Part shown: positions 36,068 through 44,816 of the stretch, piece after piece
How positions within the stretch are numbered: the first letter of the stretch is position 1
Layout: every line of letters begins with the position of its first letter
Source: Candidatus Neomarinimicrobiota bacterium
Lineage (GTDB): Bacteria > Fidelibacterota > Fidelibacteria > Fidelibacterales > Fidelibacteraceae
DNA length: 64,000 nucleotides
Direction of reading: 5' to 3'
Assembly: GCA_021157965.1 (NCBI GenBank)
Contig: JAGGVO010000041.1
Coordinates: 160,119 to 224,118, forward strand
The notes under the pieces: model-generated
The model's input: the letters and a program-made list of their open reading frames with translations, nothing else
Databases searched by the model: none
Told to the model about the DNA's origin: nothing
Position numbers and translations under genes: made by a program

Positions 36068-36276
36068 ATTCTCTCCGTATTTTTAATTTGATCAGTATAT
36101 GAAATCTAAATGATAATCGGGGAATGTTGAAAGATTATAATGTAATTTACTTCTCGTTTTTTGGTTTATGTGAATGAAAGGGGAAAATTTTTGGAAAGGG
36201 AAAGAGGCATTCTTATTTTTGAAACCGAATTCCTGAGATGCGGGATGATGTTTGGGAAAAAGAAAAAGGATAAATA

Positions 36277-36990
36277 ATGAAGCGAATCAACATTTTGGGA
36301 TTTGTATTGACAGTTTTTTTATTGAGTGGTTGTGCTGTATTTCGCTACCAGGTACCGGATGAAGCTATTCGAACAACGCCTGTTCCACCGTTGAGCGCGG
36401 AGCGGAAGGCGGAGATTTTGGCTTTATATCATTCTTTGGACCAGCCTGTGCCGGTATCGCCTGAGGTATTTGTCAAAGCAGTTCATGGTTATGATCACAT
36501 TCCCCGGGATAAAGAATTGCTGACGATTATTGATTTCTCCCGGCCGTCAACGGAAAAGCGTGCTACAGTGATTGACATGGAAGCAGGTGAGATCTTGTTC
36601 AACACCTGGGTTTCGCACGGTGTGAACACCGGTGAAAATATGGCTGAACACTTTTCAAATGCGGAAGGAAGCCGGAAAAGTTCTCTGGGATTTTACCTGA
36701 CAGGGGAAACATACCACGGAAAAAATGGGCGATCTTTACGACTGGACGGACTGGAAAAAGGGTTCAATGACAGTGCCCGGGCCCGGTATATTGTGATCCA
36801 CGGAGCCGATTATGTGAGTCCTGAGTTTATTGAGAAAGAAGGACGACTCGGCAGAAGCTGGGGATGCCCGGCATTTCCTCCGGATGTAGTAAAACCGATC
36901 ATTCGGAAAATTAAACGGGGGAGTGTGGTCTTCATTTATGGAGAGGACCCCAATTATTTGAAAAACTCCCTGTATTTTTCGAAGGAATAA
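36277..36990 (+). CDS. L,D-transpeptidase-like lipoprotein (YkuD_2/murein catalytic family)
   Basis: The 237-aa protein has a lipobox signal (FLLSGCAVF, Cys19). The C-terminal half has SSLGFYLTGETYHG, YIVIHGADYV and RSWGCPAF. The His and the SxGCP Cys match the active site of the murein L,D-transpeptidase catalytic-domain family. It would be anchored in the periplasm and act on peptidoglycan cross-links or on lipoprotein-wall links. It stands alone and ends at a shared bidirectional terminator. The exact reaction is inferred from the family. Confidence 0.82.
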   Translation: MKRINILGFVLTVFLLSGCAVFRYQVPDEAIRTTPVPPLSAERKAEILALYHSLDQPVPVSPEVFVKAVHGYDHIPRDKELLTIIDFSRPSTEKRATVIDMEAGEILFNTWVSHGVNTGENMAEHFSNAEGSRKSSLGFYLTGETYHGKNGRSLRLDGLEKGFNDSARARYIVIHGADYVSPEFIEKEGRLGRSWGCPAFPPDVVKPIIRKIKRGSVVFIYGEDPNYLKNSLYFSKE

Positions 36991-36994
36991 TAAA

Positions 36995-37024
36995 AAAGGG
37001 GAATCATTTAAATGATTCCCCTTT
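36995..37024. terminator. Bidirectional terminator (perfect 30-bp palindrome)
   Basis: AAAGGGGAATCATTT and its exact complement form an uninterrupted palindrome between two convergent genes, with A/T runs at both ends. Confidence 0.92.
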
Positions 37025-37048
37025 GGATTTATATTAAGAGTATGAGTT

Positions 37049-38548
37049 TCAGAACGTTCTGGAAAGCCTGAAATAGCTTATCCAGGGTGCCTTGCTCGTG
37101 CTCATATCCTTGGCAATGTCAAATCGGACACCAAATTCCTGAGTAGAGCCGGTTTCAATACCCAGCCCGATGGTACTGACCCACTGGTTTCTGTTAAAAT
37201 CCGTCAGTTGGTCTTTGAGAGATCCGCCGGGAATGATGTCATCCGTCATGCCAACATCGATAAAACCCATAATCCATAAATCATTGTCCCATCCCACGCC
37301 CAGTTCCTGGTTCATCAGGAACATGCGCTGCCCCTGCAAGGATTTGTAAGAGATTCCCCGGAGTGTCCCCATGCCTCCAAGGGCATATTCATAGTGATTG
37401 GGATGAGTTTGAACACCTTCATTTTCGTCCCTCAGTGTAGCTACGGCAATCCGGTTCCGGTACTGAATAGCCCTTCCGAGGGTTCCGATGTATTGACTCG
37501 AAAGATAAATTTTATCGAAATCCCAGGATCCGCCCATGGAAGATGCATAGGTTTCATAGAGGATATCCAGCTGCAATGCTCCGGGGAGAGACATCCCGTC
37601 ATTTCCAAGGGCGAGTGTTGCCGAAAAACGGTATCCGGTGTTTCTTCCGGGATCCACACGGGTTATGGCAGGATCGACAGAGATTGTATTATGATGATAC
37701 ACTGTCATAGTGTCTTCATTCTGATATACATATTCACCTTTGATCCTAAGTTGGTTGAAAAACCTCAGAACACTGCCAAAGCGATATCCTTCTGCCAGAT
37801 ACCGGGTGTGATAATCCTGCTTTGCGATCAGATAGGACAGACCGTTGTCCAGTTCCGGAAGTGTTCGCCAATCCTGTGACCGGGCTTCGTGGTAAGCCAA
37901 ACCGTACAGGTAGAGAGGGTTTTTCTCAAAAAATTTAATTCTCAACTGAACGGCACCTTCTGCTTCTTTACTGCTGAAACCATAACCGAGTTTATAAAGC
38001 AGCGTTGTCCGTTTCAAATTCCCCATGGAACGGATGATGTCTCCGTACATCAGATAGAATCCATGTTGAGTGTTGACTGTCGCAAAGGGTTCATATGCAG
38101 GAAGAGGATCGACGGGCATGAAAATGGAATATGCCCTTTTTTTCTGTTTCAGTTCAATATTTTCAAGGATGTTTCCCTGGGGTTTCCAGATAAAATCCCG
38201 GACAGACCGGTCTTTGAGATTGGACGAGACGATTTCACCATTTCCGGAATAATTTTTGGGATAATGGACTTCACCACCCAAACTCCGGACTGCTCCCTGG
38301 ATGACAGCAAGGCTGTCCACATAAATATCACCGGCATAGACGGTGAGAATCCCCTGTACCACGCCGGAAATTTTGGCATTGCCGACAAAGACTTTGACAT
38401 GGGTATTCGGTTGAATGGTGTCGCCGGAAGCCAGTTCATAGTCTTTATATACCTGTTCTGTAAACATATTCTCTTCATTGATTACCGTGCCGGCCGTCAG
38501 AGCAGAGATCAGAACAGTCAGAACACATAATGTTTTTATTGAATGCAT
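37049..38548 (-). CDS. Outer-membrane protein: bactofilin-like N-domain plus Omp85-like barrel
   Basis: The 499-aa protein has a signal peptide (MHSIKTLCVLTVLISALTAG). A short beta-helical segment (about 45-105) has repeats of the type V.GNAKISG.VQG.L.V.AGDI.VDS, like bactofilins. The rest (about 145-499) is beta-barrel-like and ends in Phe; GGMGTLRGISYKSLQGQRM resembles the conserved L6 motif of Omp85/BamA proteins. The ATG at 38548 has GAGGA 5 nt upstream; another ATG at 38560 overlaps the preceding stop. It is the last gene of the ECF sigma operon. Cargo unknown. Confidence 0.72.
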   Translation of the reverse strand: MHSIKTLCVLTVLISALTAGTVINEENMFTEQVYKDYELASGDTIQPNTHVKVFVGNAKISGVVQGILTVYAGDIYVDSLAVIQGAVRSLGGEVHYPKNYSGNGEIVSSNLKDRSVRDFIWKPQGNILENIELKQKKRAYSIFMPVDPLPAYEPFATVNTQHGFYLMYGDIIRSMGNLKRTTLLYKLGYGFSSKEAEGAVQLRIKFFEKNPLYLYGLAYHEARSQDWRTLPELDNGLSYLIAKQDYHTRYLAEGYRFGSVLRFFNQLRIKGEYVYQNEDTMTVYHHNTISVDPAITRVDPGRNTGYRFSATLALGNDGMSLPGALQLDILYETYASSMGGSWDFDKIYLSSQYIGTLGRAIQYRNRIAVATLRDENEGVQTHPNHYEYALGGMGTLRGISYKSLQGQRMFLMNQELGVGWDNDLWIMGFIDVGMTDDIIPGGSLKDQLTDFNRNQWVSTIGLGIETGSTQEFGVRFDIAKDMSTSKAPWISYFRLSRTF

Positions 38549-38556
38549 TGGATTCC

Positions 38557-39810
38557 TCATCTCGTTTCTTGATTGAGTTTGTTAATTGTGATGCTTCCAT
38601 TTTCCACAAAGATTTCCACGGGATATGTCCCTTTTCCCGATTTTCCCGATGCCGTTTTCCGGGTGCGATCAGAACGGGTTGTTTCCAATTCAAATTCTGA
38701 TTTGATCTTATTATCGTATCCCCGGGTTGTGAGATTGAACAGGGCATCGGCAGATTCCGGCAGTTCCAGGGATATGGATCCATTTTTAGAGATAGCGTAA
38801 ATGTGGTGGTCATCAAATTTTGATGAATACAATTTTACAATTCGAATAGATCCGTTATCTGTTTCGGCATCAACCGCTCCCAGGACCCGGAAGATATCAA
38901 TATCACCACCAAGGGTTTTCAGATCAGTACTTCCGTTCAAGTTTTTGGCTTCGATATTACCGCCGTAAGTTTTCCCTTTTGAGGGTCCGGAAATATCCCG
39001 GAGGCTGATTTCACCGCCTTTGGTTTCCAGGTAGATTTCCGATTCGCAATCTTCCACTTCAATATCGCCCCCCATGGTGGTAAGACGGGTTTTAAGTCCC
39101 GTCATGCCGGAGAGTTCAATATCACCTCCCATGGTCGTGATATCCAGGTTTCCGTTCATATCACGCATGAGGATGTCGCCTCCCGCGGTCTCAACGGAAA
39201 TATCACCGGTCAGAACTCTCATTTCAATATCGCCGCCGGCTGATTTGATATCGATTTTCCCTTCCAGTTCATAAACATAGGTGTCACCGCCGTATGTTTT
39301 TGCAAAAATCCGGCCCCGGGTATTTTCCACACGCACATCTCCCCCGGCCGAAACCAATTCCACGGCACCCTGAATATCTGAAATGTATATATCTCCACCC
39401 AGGGTGTTTACGGCAATACTGGTCATCGTGGGGACATCCACGATATATTCAACCTGAATTTTGCGCATCCCATATGACCATTTTTTCTTGTTTTCCTTAT
39501 TGACAATGTAGCCGTTTTTATCTTTTTCAAGTTTCAGATGATACTCTTTCCACAAGGCCTCGGCATCTTTTCGCGAATCGGTATCGATTAGCATTTTTTC
39601 AATGTAACGGATGGATTCTTCATGATATCCTCGTATCAGAACATCCCCGTTTAGATGATTCATTGTCAGCTGGGATGGAAGGTCCGACACCTCGGCTTTT
39701 TCGCTCCAGGTGAACACATATTTGTCTCCGCTGCGAACAACTGCCGGATTCTGGGCCAACAGAACGGTTGCCGTGAAAAGCAACAGGATGAATTGATGTA
39801 ATTTTTTCAT
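38557..39810 (-). CDS. DUF4097-type beta-helix protein with GGDI repeats
   Basis: The 417-aa protein has a signal peptide (MKKLHQFILLLFTATVLLAQ). About ten repeats of roughly 20 residues, each with GG[D/E/N][I/V/T] (TLGGDIYISDI, SAGGDIEMRVL, TMGGDIELSGM), predict a right-handed beta-helix of the DUF4097 (putative adhesin) family. The family is usually found behind ECF sigma/anti-sigma pairs and is thought to act at the envelope. Here it lies 4 nt after the anti-sigma gene and overlaps or abuts the next outer-membrane gene. Function unknown. Confidence 0.85.
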   Translation of the reverse strand: MKKLHQFILLLFTATVLLAQNPAVVRSGDKYVFTWSEKAEVSDLPSQLTMNHLNGDVLIRGYHEESIRYIEKMLIDTDSRKDAEALWKEYHLKLEKDKNGYIVNKENKKKWSYGMRKIQVEYIVDVPTMTSIAVNTLGGDIYISDIQGAVELVSAGGDVRVENTRGRIFAKTYGGDTYVYELEGKIDIKSAGGDIEMRVLTGDISVETAGGDILMRDMNGNLDITTMGGDIELSGMTGLKTRLTTMGGDIEVEDCESEIYLETKGGEISLRDISGPSKGKTYGGNIEAKNLNGSTDLKTLGGDIDIFRVLGAVDAETDNGSIRIVKLYSSKFDDHHIYAISKNGSISLELPESADALFNLTTRGYDNKIKSEFELETTRSDRTRKTASGKSGKGTYPVEIFVENGSITINKLNQETR

Positions 39811-39814
39811 GATA

Positions 39815-40744
39815 TTATTTCTCCAGGGATTGCCCGGGTTCCTGATAATAGCGTTTTACAATGTCCTGAATAGTTTCGTTCTTTTCCTCTTCCGAAGCAT
39901 TGAGTACAGCCGTTCGTGTTTCGGGATTTTTATCCTGCATCAGAATTTGGATCGCTTCGATGCGAAGGGCCGGACTCGGATCGTTGGAAATGACATTTAA
40001 GTATGTATTTCGTAAATCATCGTTGATGGGATACTGCGCCAGGGCCCTTAATGCCCTCTGGCGGACGCCCTGGTTTTCATCGTTGAGAACAGACGAAATC
40101 AGTGCCTGCTGAACAGCGTCACTGGATGTGACCCCCTCCATCAGTTTCACGGAACGCAATCGGGTCCCGGGATTCTGATCACTCACCAGTGCATATGCCA
40201 AAACTTTTTGTATTTCAGGATCATTGATGTTTCCGGTCAATGTCAGATGGTCCTTCCTGGCCGCGCTGATGACAAGTTCTCCGGTGATATGATCAACTTG
40301 TTCAATGCGGATGTCTGCAAGGGACTGATTCTTCAACAATTCGTCATAATTGGCTAAAGCCAGAGGTGTATCGACAGATCCGGTGCCGCCGGGACCCCCG
40401 ATGAAATTTCCAAGGACAATCCCCAAAACCAGAGTTGCGGCAGCCACGGCTACATATCGAAATGTCCCGGACGGAATATGGAAACGGTTGTGTTGGGTTG
40501 ATTCTCTGAACATATCACAATGGATACCGTTCATGATGTTGGCATGTAATATTGGGATGCGATCTTCATCAACAGGGAATTCCGGAAGAGCTTTTACTGC
40601 TTTTGACAAGATCTGCTGGTTCTCCCAGATTTCCGCACACCGGATGCACCGGCTTAAATGGGATTCAATTTCTTTCTTTATTTTTTCAGGGATTTCTTCG
40701 TAATCATAATTCAGAAGAATATCTTCACATTGCCTGCACTTCAT
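39815..40744 (-). CDS. Zinc-finger anti-sigma factor with C-terminal HEAT-like repeats
   Basis: The 309-aa protein starts with a zf-HC2 anti-sigma domain: Cys3, Cys6 and the H-x3-C-x2-C motif HLSRCIRC. A single membrane helix is at about 93-115 (YVAVAAATLVLGIVLGNFIG). The periplasmic part contains HEAT-like repeats from about residue 165 to the end (VLAYALVSDQNPGTRLRSVK, ALISSVLNDENQGVRQRALR). It probably holds the upstream-encoded sigma factor at the membrane until a signal reaches the HEAT region. It starts 2 nt after the sigma gene. Confidence 0.88.
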   Translation of the reverse strand: MKCRQCEDILLNYDYEEIPEKIKKEIESHLSRCIRCAEIWENQQILSKAVKALPEFPVDEDRIPILHANIMNGIHCDMFRESTQHNRFHIPSGTFRYVAVAAATLVLGIVLGNFIGGPGGTGSVDTPLALANYDELLKNQSLADIRIEQVDHITGELVISAARKDHLTLTGNINDPEIQKVLAYALVSDQNPGTRLRSVKLMEGVTSSDAVQQALISSVLNDENQGVRQRALRALAQYPINDDLRNTYLNVISNDPSPALRIEAIQILMQDKNPETRTAVLNASEEEKNETIQDIVKRYYQEPGQSLEK

Positions 40745-40746
40745 GG

Positions 40747-41307
40747 CTAATCCTCTAATAATTGATTTTTAAAAGGTTTCAACAGATTTCTCAGTTTCTC
40801 CTGGGTACGGAACAAATATTTTTTTACCGTTCCCTCTCCCACTCCCAGTATTGTGGAAATTTCTTTGATTTTTAAGTGTTGAGAATATCGCATAATGAAT
40901 ACGGTCCGCTGCTTTTCCGGAAGTTTACTTAAAGCTCCCTCAAGAACTGCTTGAAAATCTTTTTGCTCACTGAAATTTGTGGAATCTTCCTCTGAAACAT
41001 CAATATACCGGTCTTCATCCTCGTCGTTGGTCAGAAATTCATGATATTTTCGCTGACGGGTGTGATTGAATGCCGTATTCATTGTGATGCGATAAATCCA
41101 GGAATAGAAACTCGCTTCAAAGCGAAAAGTCCGGATATTACGATAGACGGACAGAAAAACGTCCTGGGTGACGTCTTCTGCATCCTGCTGATTGCGGCAG
41201 ATTTGTGCTGCGGCAATCAGGACCCGCTTTTCGTATGTCCGAACAAGTTGCTCAAATGCTGCCATGTCTCCATCCTGGGCTTTGCGTATGATCTCTGTTT
41301 CGTTCAT
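40747..41307 (-). CDS. ECF (RpoE-like) RNA polymerase sigma factor
   Basis: The 186-aa protein has sigma region 2 (QDAEDVTQDVFLSVYRNI, about 45-62) and region 4 (LPEKQRTVFIMRYSQHLKIK through VGEGTVKKYLFRTQEKLR, about 128-175). There is no region 3, as in the extracytoplasmic function group. The ATG at 41307 (MNETEIIRK) follows GAGAG; a longer frame from 41409 adds 34 unlikely residues. It heads the operon with anti-sigma, DUF4097 and barrel genes, an envelope-response unit that is probably autoregulated. hsp20 is divergent. Confidence 0.93.
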   Translation of the reverse strand: MNETEIIRKAQDGDMAAFEQLVRTYEKRVLIAAAQICRNQQDAEDVTQDVFLSVYRNIRTFRFEASFYSWIYRITMNTAFNHTRQRKYHEFLTNDEDEDRYIDVSEEDSTNFSEQKDFQAVLEGALSKLPEKQRTVFIMRYSQHLKIKEISTILGVGEGTVKKYLFRTQEKLRNLLKPFKNQLLED

Positions 41308-41492
41308 TTTACTCTCTGATCTGTTGACAGCTTGATTGCTTAAAACGTTGTCACCTTTCGTTCGTCGTGTGAATATGGGGTTATATTGATTCTTTTTCAA
41401 GCATTCCATCTCTTTTTAAACAGATTATCACTGATCTTACACGACGTAAACATGTCAATATGTCGCAATATTTGTATTTGTGACAAACATGT

Positions 41493-41505
41493 TGCCAATT
41501 TGGCA
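41493..41505. promoter_or_regulatory. Perfect odd palindrome in the hsp20 upstream region
   Basis: TGCCAA-T-TTGGCA lies about 85 nt upstream of the hsp20 ATG and could be an operator. It is not the CIRCE heat-shock element. Confidence 0.4.
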
Positions 41506-41516
41506 GAATTTGTTTT

Positions 41517-41533
41517 TTGGCACAACCTGTGCA
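41517..41533 (+). promoter_or_regulatory. Sigma-54-like promoter upstream of hsp20
   Basis: TTGGCACAACCTGTGCA agrees with the -24/-12 consensus at the key GG and GC pairs with the correct 10-bp spacing. It lies 56 nt before the ATG. Whether the organism has sigma-54 is not visible here. Confidence 0.4.
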
Positions 41534-41588
41534 CCCATATAAAGTGAAAAAGAAAAAGGGAAAAAAACAAAAATAAAAGGAGGTAGCC

Positions 41589-42014
41589 ATGACACTGATG
41601 AAACGATATCCGATGTTAAGAGAACGCCGTAACCTGGTGGATGATTTCTTTGAAACATTTCTGGACAGTTTCAACACAATGTCCAATGTGAACTGGAGTC
41701 CCAGCGTGGATCTTGAAGAGACGAAGAATGATTATATAATCCATGTTGAACTTCCGGGAATGAACAAAAAGGACATTGACATCTCGGTGGAGAATGATGT
41801 TTTAACCATTTCAGGTGAAAAGAAAGAACGGGTGCAAACCAAAGATTCCAATTGCCTGATTTCCGAAATTATGTCAGGTCATTTCTCCCGGAGTTTCAGG
41901 CTCCCGGCTCAGGTCGATTACGATAAGATCGAAGCCAAATGGGATAACGGTGTTCTTGTGGTGAAGATTCCCAAGAGTGAAATCGCAAAACCCAAAAGAA
42001 TTCAGATCAGCTGA
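41589..42014 (+). CDS. hsp20: Hsp20/alpha-crystallin small heat-shock protein
   Basis: The 141-aa protein has the alpha-crystallin domain at about 38-130 (SPSVDLEETKNDYIIHVELP, LTISGEKKE, DNGVLVVKIPK) and a short C-terminal tail with an IXI-type motif (RIQIS). It is an ATP-independent holdase in the cytoplasm. AAAGGAGGTAGCC precedes the ATG. It is divergent from the ECF sigma operon across a 281-bp spacer with regulatory-looking palindromes. Confidence 0.95.
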   Translation: MTLMKRYPMLRERRNLVDDFFETFLDSFNTMSNVNWSPSVDLEETKNDYIIHVELPGMNKKDIDISVENDVLTISGEKKERVQTKDSNCLISEIMSGHFSRSFRLPAQVDYDKIEAKWDNGVLVVKIPKSEIAKPKRIQIS

Positions 42015-42043
42015 CGGATATCCACTGAGTGGTTAACATAAAA

Positions 42044-42069
42044 AAAAAGGGCGTGTACACGCCCTTTTT
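42044..42069. terminator. Bidirectional terminator (perfect 26-bp palindrome)
   Basis: AAAAAGGGCGTGT and its complement terminate hsp20. The palindrome also overlaps the stop codon of the convergent Y1-like gene. Confidence 0.92.
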
Positions 42070-42517
42070 ACTTTATATCCAGATTTTCTGCGACCACTGA
42101 CGTTTCCAGCATACGTTCCAATAAGTATTTCAGTTCATCGCTATAACTTTGAAATTCATGATATTCCGTCTGGGATGCCAACATTCTGACCAGATTCTCC
42201 AGTTCGTCCAAATTACAGCTGACGGCAAAGTATTCGGGGTTCCAGATTATATGGTCTGATTTTTCCTGCCGGTTGAGCTCCCTTGCAGTATCCCTGAAAA
42301 AGACTTTGAAAAAAAGTGACAAGGATACGTGGGGGCTCATGAAAAACAAAAGATGAACGTGATCACTCTGAACAGAGGTGTAAACATGCTGATGGCCGTG
42401 AGTTTCCAGGTGATCCTTTATAATCCTTTTCAGATTCCTTTCCCTGGCCAGAATGTCCTTCCCGCACAAAAACGGCAAAATCACATGTATGAGAATTTGT
42501 GTGTTGCCCGGTGTCAT
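42068..42517 (-). CDS. IS200/Y1-transposase-like protein, catalytic tyrosine apparently missing
   Basis: The 149-aa protein starts MTPGNTQILIHVILPFLCGK and has SDHVHLL (about 51-57), the HUH metal-binding motif of Y1 transposases. The C-terminal helix reads VRMLASQTEYHEFQSY, where Y1 enzymes normally have Y-I-x-N-Q before EHH; the tyrosine position appears to be Met. No IS200-type flanking hairpins or direct repeats were seen. It may be a decayed or domesticated REP/IS200-type transposase. It uses ATG at 42517 with no strong ribosome site. Confidence 0.75.
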   Translation of the reverse strand: MTPGNTQILIHVILPFLCGKDILARERNLKRIIKDHLETHGHQHVYTSVQSDHVHLLFFMSPHVSLSLFFKVFFRDTARELNRQEKSDHIIWNPEYFAVSCNLDELENLVRMLASQTEYHEFQSYSDELKYLLERMLETSVVAENLDIK

Positions 42518-42589
42518 GGCGTAATGTATTAATAATAAATAAGCAAATCAAGCTTATAGTAAAATAAGTATATTTTAAGACAAAAAAAG

Positions 42590-42612
42590 AAGGCGGAAAG
42601 TTCTCCGCCTTT
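42590..42612 (-). terminator. Intrinsic terminator after the small lipoprotein gene
   Basis: AAGGCGGA and TCCGCCTT pair on the minus strand and are followed by a T-run. Confidence 0.85.
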
Positions 42613-42639
42613 GAAAGGGTACGCGAGGTTTATATGGTA

Positions 42640-42942
42640 TTACATTTTTACATAAGACCAGGTGTTGGATCGAAGGGTTGCTTCATCGAAGATAAAACGG
42701 AGCATATATTTTGAATCTCCGTTATTCTTAATCCAGACAGCGACGAATTCGTCATTATACCGTTCAATGGTATCGGGTTCTCCAAAATCCTGGACAAATC
42801 CGTAGTAGTCCTGAGTATGGATGCAACCGTTCACGTATTGTGAAATTTCATCCTTTTGCCAGCATGGATCAAAGACCTGTGATGTGGAAGCGGCACACCC
42901 GATCAGAACAATTCCTGCTATCAATACTGCTAATGTTTTCAT
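42640..42942 (-). CDS. Small lipoprotein of unknown function
   Basis: The 100-aa protein has a lipobox signal (MKTLAVLIAGIVLIGCAAS, Cys16), then about 80 mostly polar residues with two further Cys (DPCWQ, NGCIH). No family was recognised; the size and FGEPDTIERYNDEFVAVW segment recall the SmpA/OmlA-type lipoproteins only loosely. The ATG at 42942 is chosen for the signal peptide, with AAGGG upstream; an earlier ATG at 42978 gives no signal at the N-terminus. It is divergent from a tetR gene. Confidence 0.7.
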   Translation of the reverse strand: MKTLAVLIAGIVLIGCAASTSQVFDPCWQKDEISQYVNGCIHTQDYYGFVQDFGEPDTIERYNDEFVAVWIKNNGDSKYMLRFIFDEATLRSNTWSYVKM

Positions 42943-43035
42943 CTCATGGCCCTTTTTAGTTATTGTTTTTTTCACCATCTGTCCAAGTAGACGTGCTGTT
43001 TGACAAAAAGTTGTCCTGCCTTTTTTAAAAAAGAG

Positions 43036-43073
43036 GTTTACGAAAAAAGTATTTCTTGTATTAATTCGTAAAC
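43036..43073. promoter_or_regulatory. Inverted repeat, putative operator of the second TetR gene
   Basis: GTTTACGAA (43036-43044) and TTCGTAAAC (43065-43073) are perfect inverted arms with a 20-bp spacer, 40-78 nt upstream of the tetR ATG. The position fits autoregulation of tetR and the export operon. Confidence 0.5.
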
Positions 43074-43113
43074 TTCATGATATTGTTAAAAACGCAACCC
43101 CCTTCCTAAGGAT

Positions 43114-43689
43114 ATGACACCAAAACAACGAAAACTCATGGAAACCGCACTGAAACTCTTTCAGAAAAAGGGTTTTAAAGGCGTTACAGTGGAAGAAATC
43201 TGCCGTACATCTGATGTGAGCAAAATGACTTTTTACAAACATTTCCTGAACAAAGAGGATTTGGTTCTACAGATAATAAAAAAACTGTATAATGATGCAA
43301 TAGAAGAGGGTAAGTCTGTTCTCAATAGTTCTAAACCTCACCGCGATCGGATTGCCGATCTGCTGGAGTGGAAGATAAAGTTGCTGGATCAGTTTACGCC
43401 TCCCATGCTTTTGGATATGAAAGATTTTGACCCATCTCTTGAGATTTTTATAAAGCAAAAATCCTCCGAATCTCTTTCACTTCTTAAAGATTTTATCCGG
43501 GATGGCCAGGAAGAGGGTGTGTTCAGAAAAAATTTAAATATCGGCTTTCTCATTCATATTTTTCAAATTTTGTCCAATTGTTTTTTCTCAGAAAATCTGG
43601 AGCAGTATTTTACATCTTATGAAGATTATATTCGGGAGTACCTGGATTTTCTCTTTTATGGTTTGGCAGACCGGGAGCATAAAACATGA
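43114..43689 (+). CDS. TetR-family regulator of the ABC export operon
   Basis: The 191-aa protein has the TetR helix-turn-helix at about 20-48 (VTVEEICRTSDVSKMTFYKHF) and a helical effector domain. Its stop overlaps the ATG of the outer-membrane gene (ATGA), so it is cotranscribed with what it likely controls. TAAGGAT precedes the start at short spacing. It is not close in sequence to the first TetR at 1820-2413. Ligand unknown. Confidence 0.9.
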   Translation: MTPKQRKLMETALKLFQKKGFKGVTVEEICRTSDVSKMTFYKHFLNKEDLVLQIIKKLYNDAIEEGKSVLNSSKPHRDRIADLLEWKIKLLDQFTPPMLLDMKDFDPSLEIFIKQKSSESLSLLKDFIRDGQEEGVFRKNLNIGFLIHIFQILSNCFFSENLEQYFTSYEDYIREYLDFLFYGLADREHKT

Positions 43690-44810
43690 AATTTGCCAAC
43701 AAACTCATATTGATTTTTCTTGTGTGCGCATTACCGCTGGCTGCAGATGTCAGCTTTCGGTCGGAAACAGTTGGAATGAGTTCGCTTTGGAGCCGGAAGG
43801 ATAATCTGGAAATAAACGGCGGGGTTCTCTGGATTCCTGAACTGCAGTTTTCATGGCCTGCCCGTGTCAATGTGGATTTTTTTCTCAGCAGCCGTTTTTC
43901 CGGAACCTGGGATAGTTATGAAAAACATCAGTCCGACGGGGACCTCTACCGGACCTGGCTCCGGGTAGCCGGCAACACCTGGGATCTCCGGGGCGGACTC
44001 CAAAAAATTTCTTTTGGCCCCGCCAGACTCTTCAGGCCCCTCATGTGGTTTGACGAATTGAATCCGGCAGATCTTTTAGGGTTAACGGATGGAGTATGGG
44101 GGCTCCGGGGACGGTATTTTTTTCCTGCCAATACGAATGTGTGGGGTTGGGTTCTTTATGGGAACAGCGGACTGAAAGGTATGGAATGGTATCCGACGCT
44201 GGGAAATACCGTGGAATACGGAGGCCGGTTTCAGTTTCCCATGACACCGGGAGAATGGGGTTTTTCGGTTCATAGCCGTATTCCGGATGGAAGCCCGGAC
44301 ATTGTAGATTCCACAAGGCAGGAGATGAATGATAATACACGGGAATGGCGCGTGGGTTTTGACGGTTATTGGGATGTTGTAACCGGCGTGTGGTTTGAAT
44401 CCGTTATAACACATTCCCCTGCTGATCCGTCACTTCCATGGGTTTATTCAAATGTGATCGGTGTCGATTATACCTTCCCTCTCGGCAGCGGACTTTATAT
44501 CCTGGGTGAATACGGATTTACACACACCTTTGATGATGATTTTAATGCCATACATACAACGAATATGTGGGGACTTATGCTGGATTATCCCTTCTCCTTC
44601 TTTAGCACCATCTCTGCCCTGGGTGTATGGCTCCCCGATGAAGACTTGGTTTCCGGTGTGATATCCTGGCAGTATACCTCAGGGAATTTCACTTACTATG
44701 TCCAATATTTACAGACGTTTACCCGGAATAGCAGTGTATCTTCAGCCGGTTTGAATATCCCCTATGACACACAAATAAAAGGAATGCTCAGTTGGACTAT
44801 TTCCAAATAA
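43686..44810 (+). CDS. Outer-membrane beta-barrel protein of the ABC export operon
   Basis: The 374-aa protein has a signal peptide (MKFANKLILIFLVCALPLAA) and many amphipathic strands rich in Trp, Tyr and Gly (WGLRGRYFF, WGWVLYGNSG, YGGRFQFPM). The C-terminal sequence LSWTISK ends in strand-like residues. No family signature recognised. The position between TetR and an ABC/FtsX/LolA set suggests it is the outer-membrane partner or cargo of that system. Its stop codon is followed directly by a 20-copy octamer array. Confidence 0.7.
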   Translation: MKFANKLILIFLVCALPLAADVSFRSETVGMSSLWSRKDNLEINGGVLWIPELQFSWPARVNVDFFLSSRFSGTWDSYEKHQSDGDLYRTWLRVAGNTWDLRGGLQKISFGPARLFRPLMWFDELNPADLLGLTDGVWGLRGRYFFPANTNVWGWVLYGNSGLKGMEWYPTLGNTVEYGGRFQFPMTPGEWGFSVHSRIPDGSPDIVDSTRQEMNDNTREWRVGFDGYWDVVTGVWFESVITHSPADPSLPWVYSNVIGVDYTFPLGSGLYILGEYGFTHTFDDDFNAIHTTNMWGLMLDYPFSFFSTISALGVWLPDEDLVSGVISWQYTSGNFTYYVQYLQTFTRNSSVSSAGLNIPYDTQIKGMLSWTISK

Positions 44811-44816
44811 CCTCTC

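Noticed and set aside
42068..42517. Complete IS200-type insertion sequence
   Set aside because: No subterminal hairpins, no TnpB, and the catalytic Tyr appears lost.
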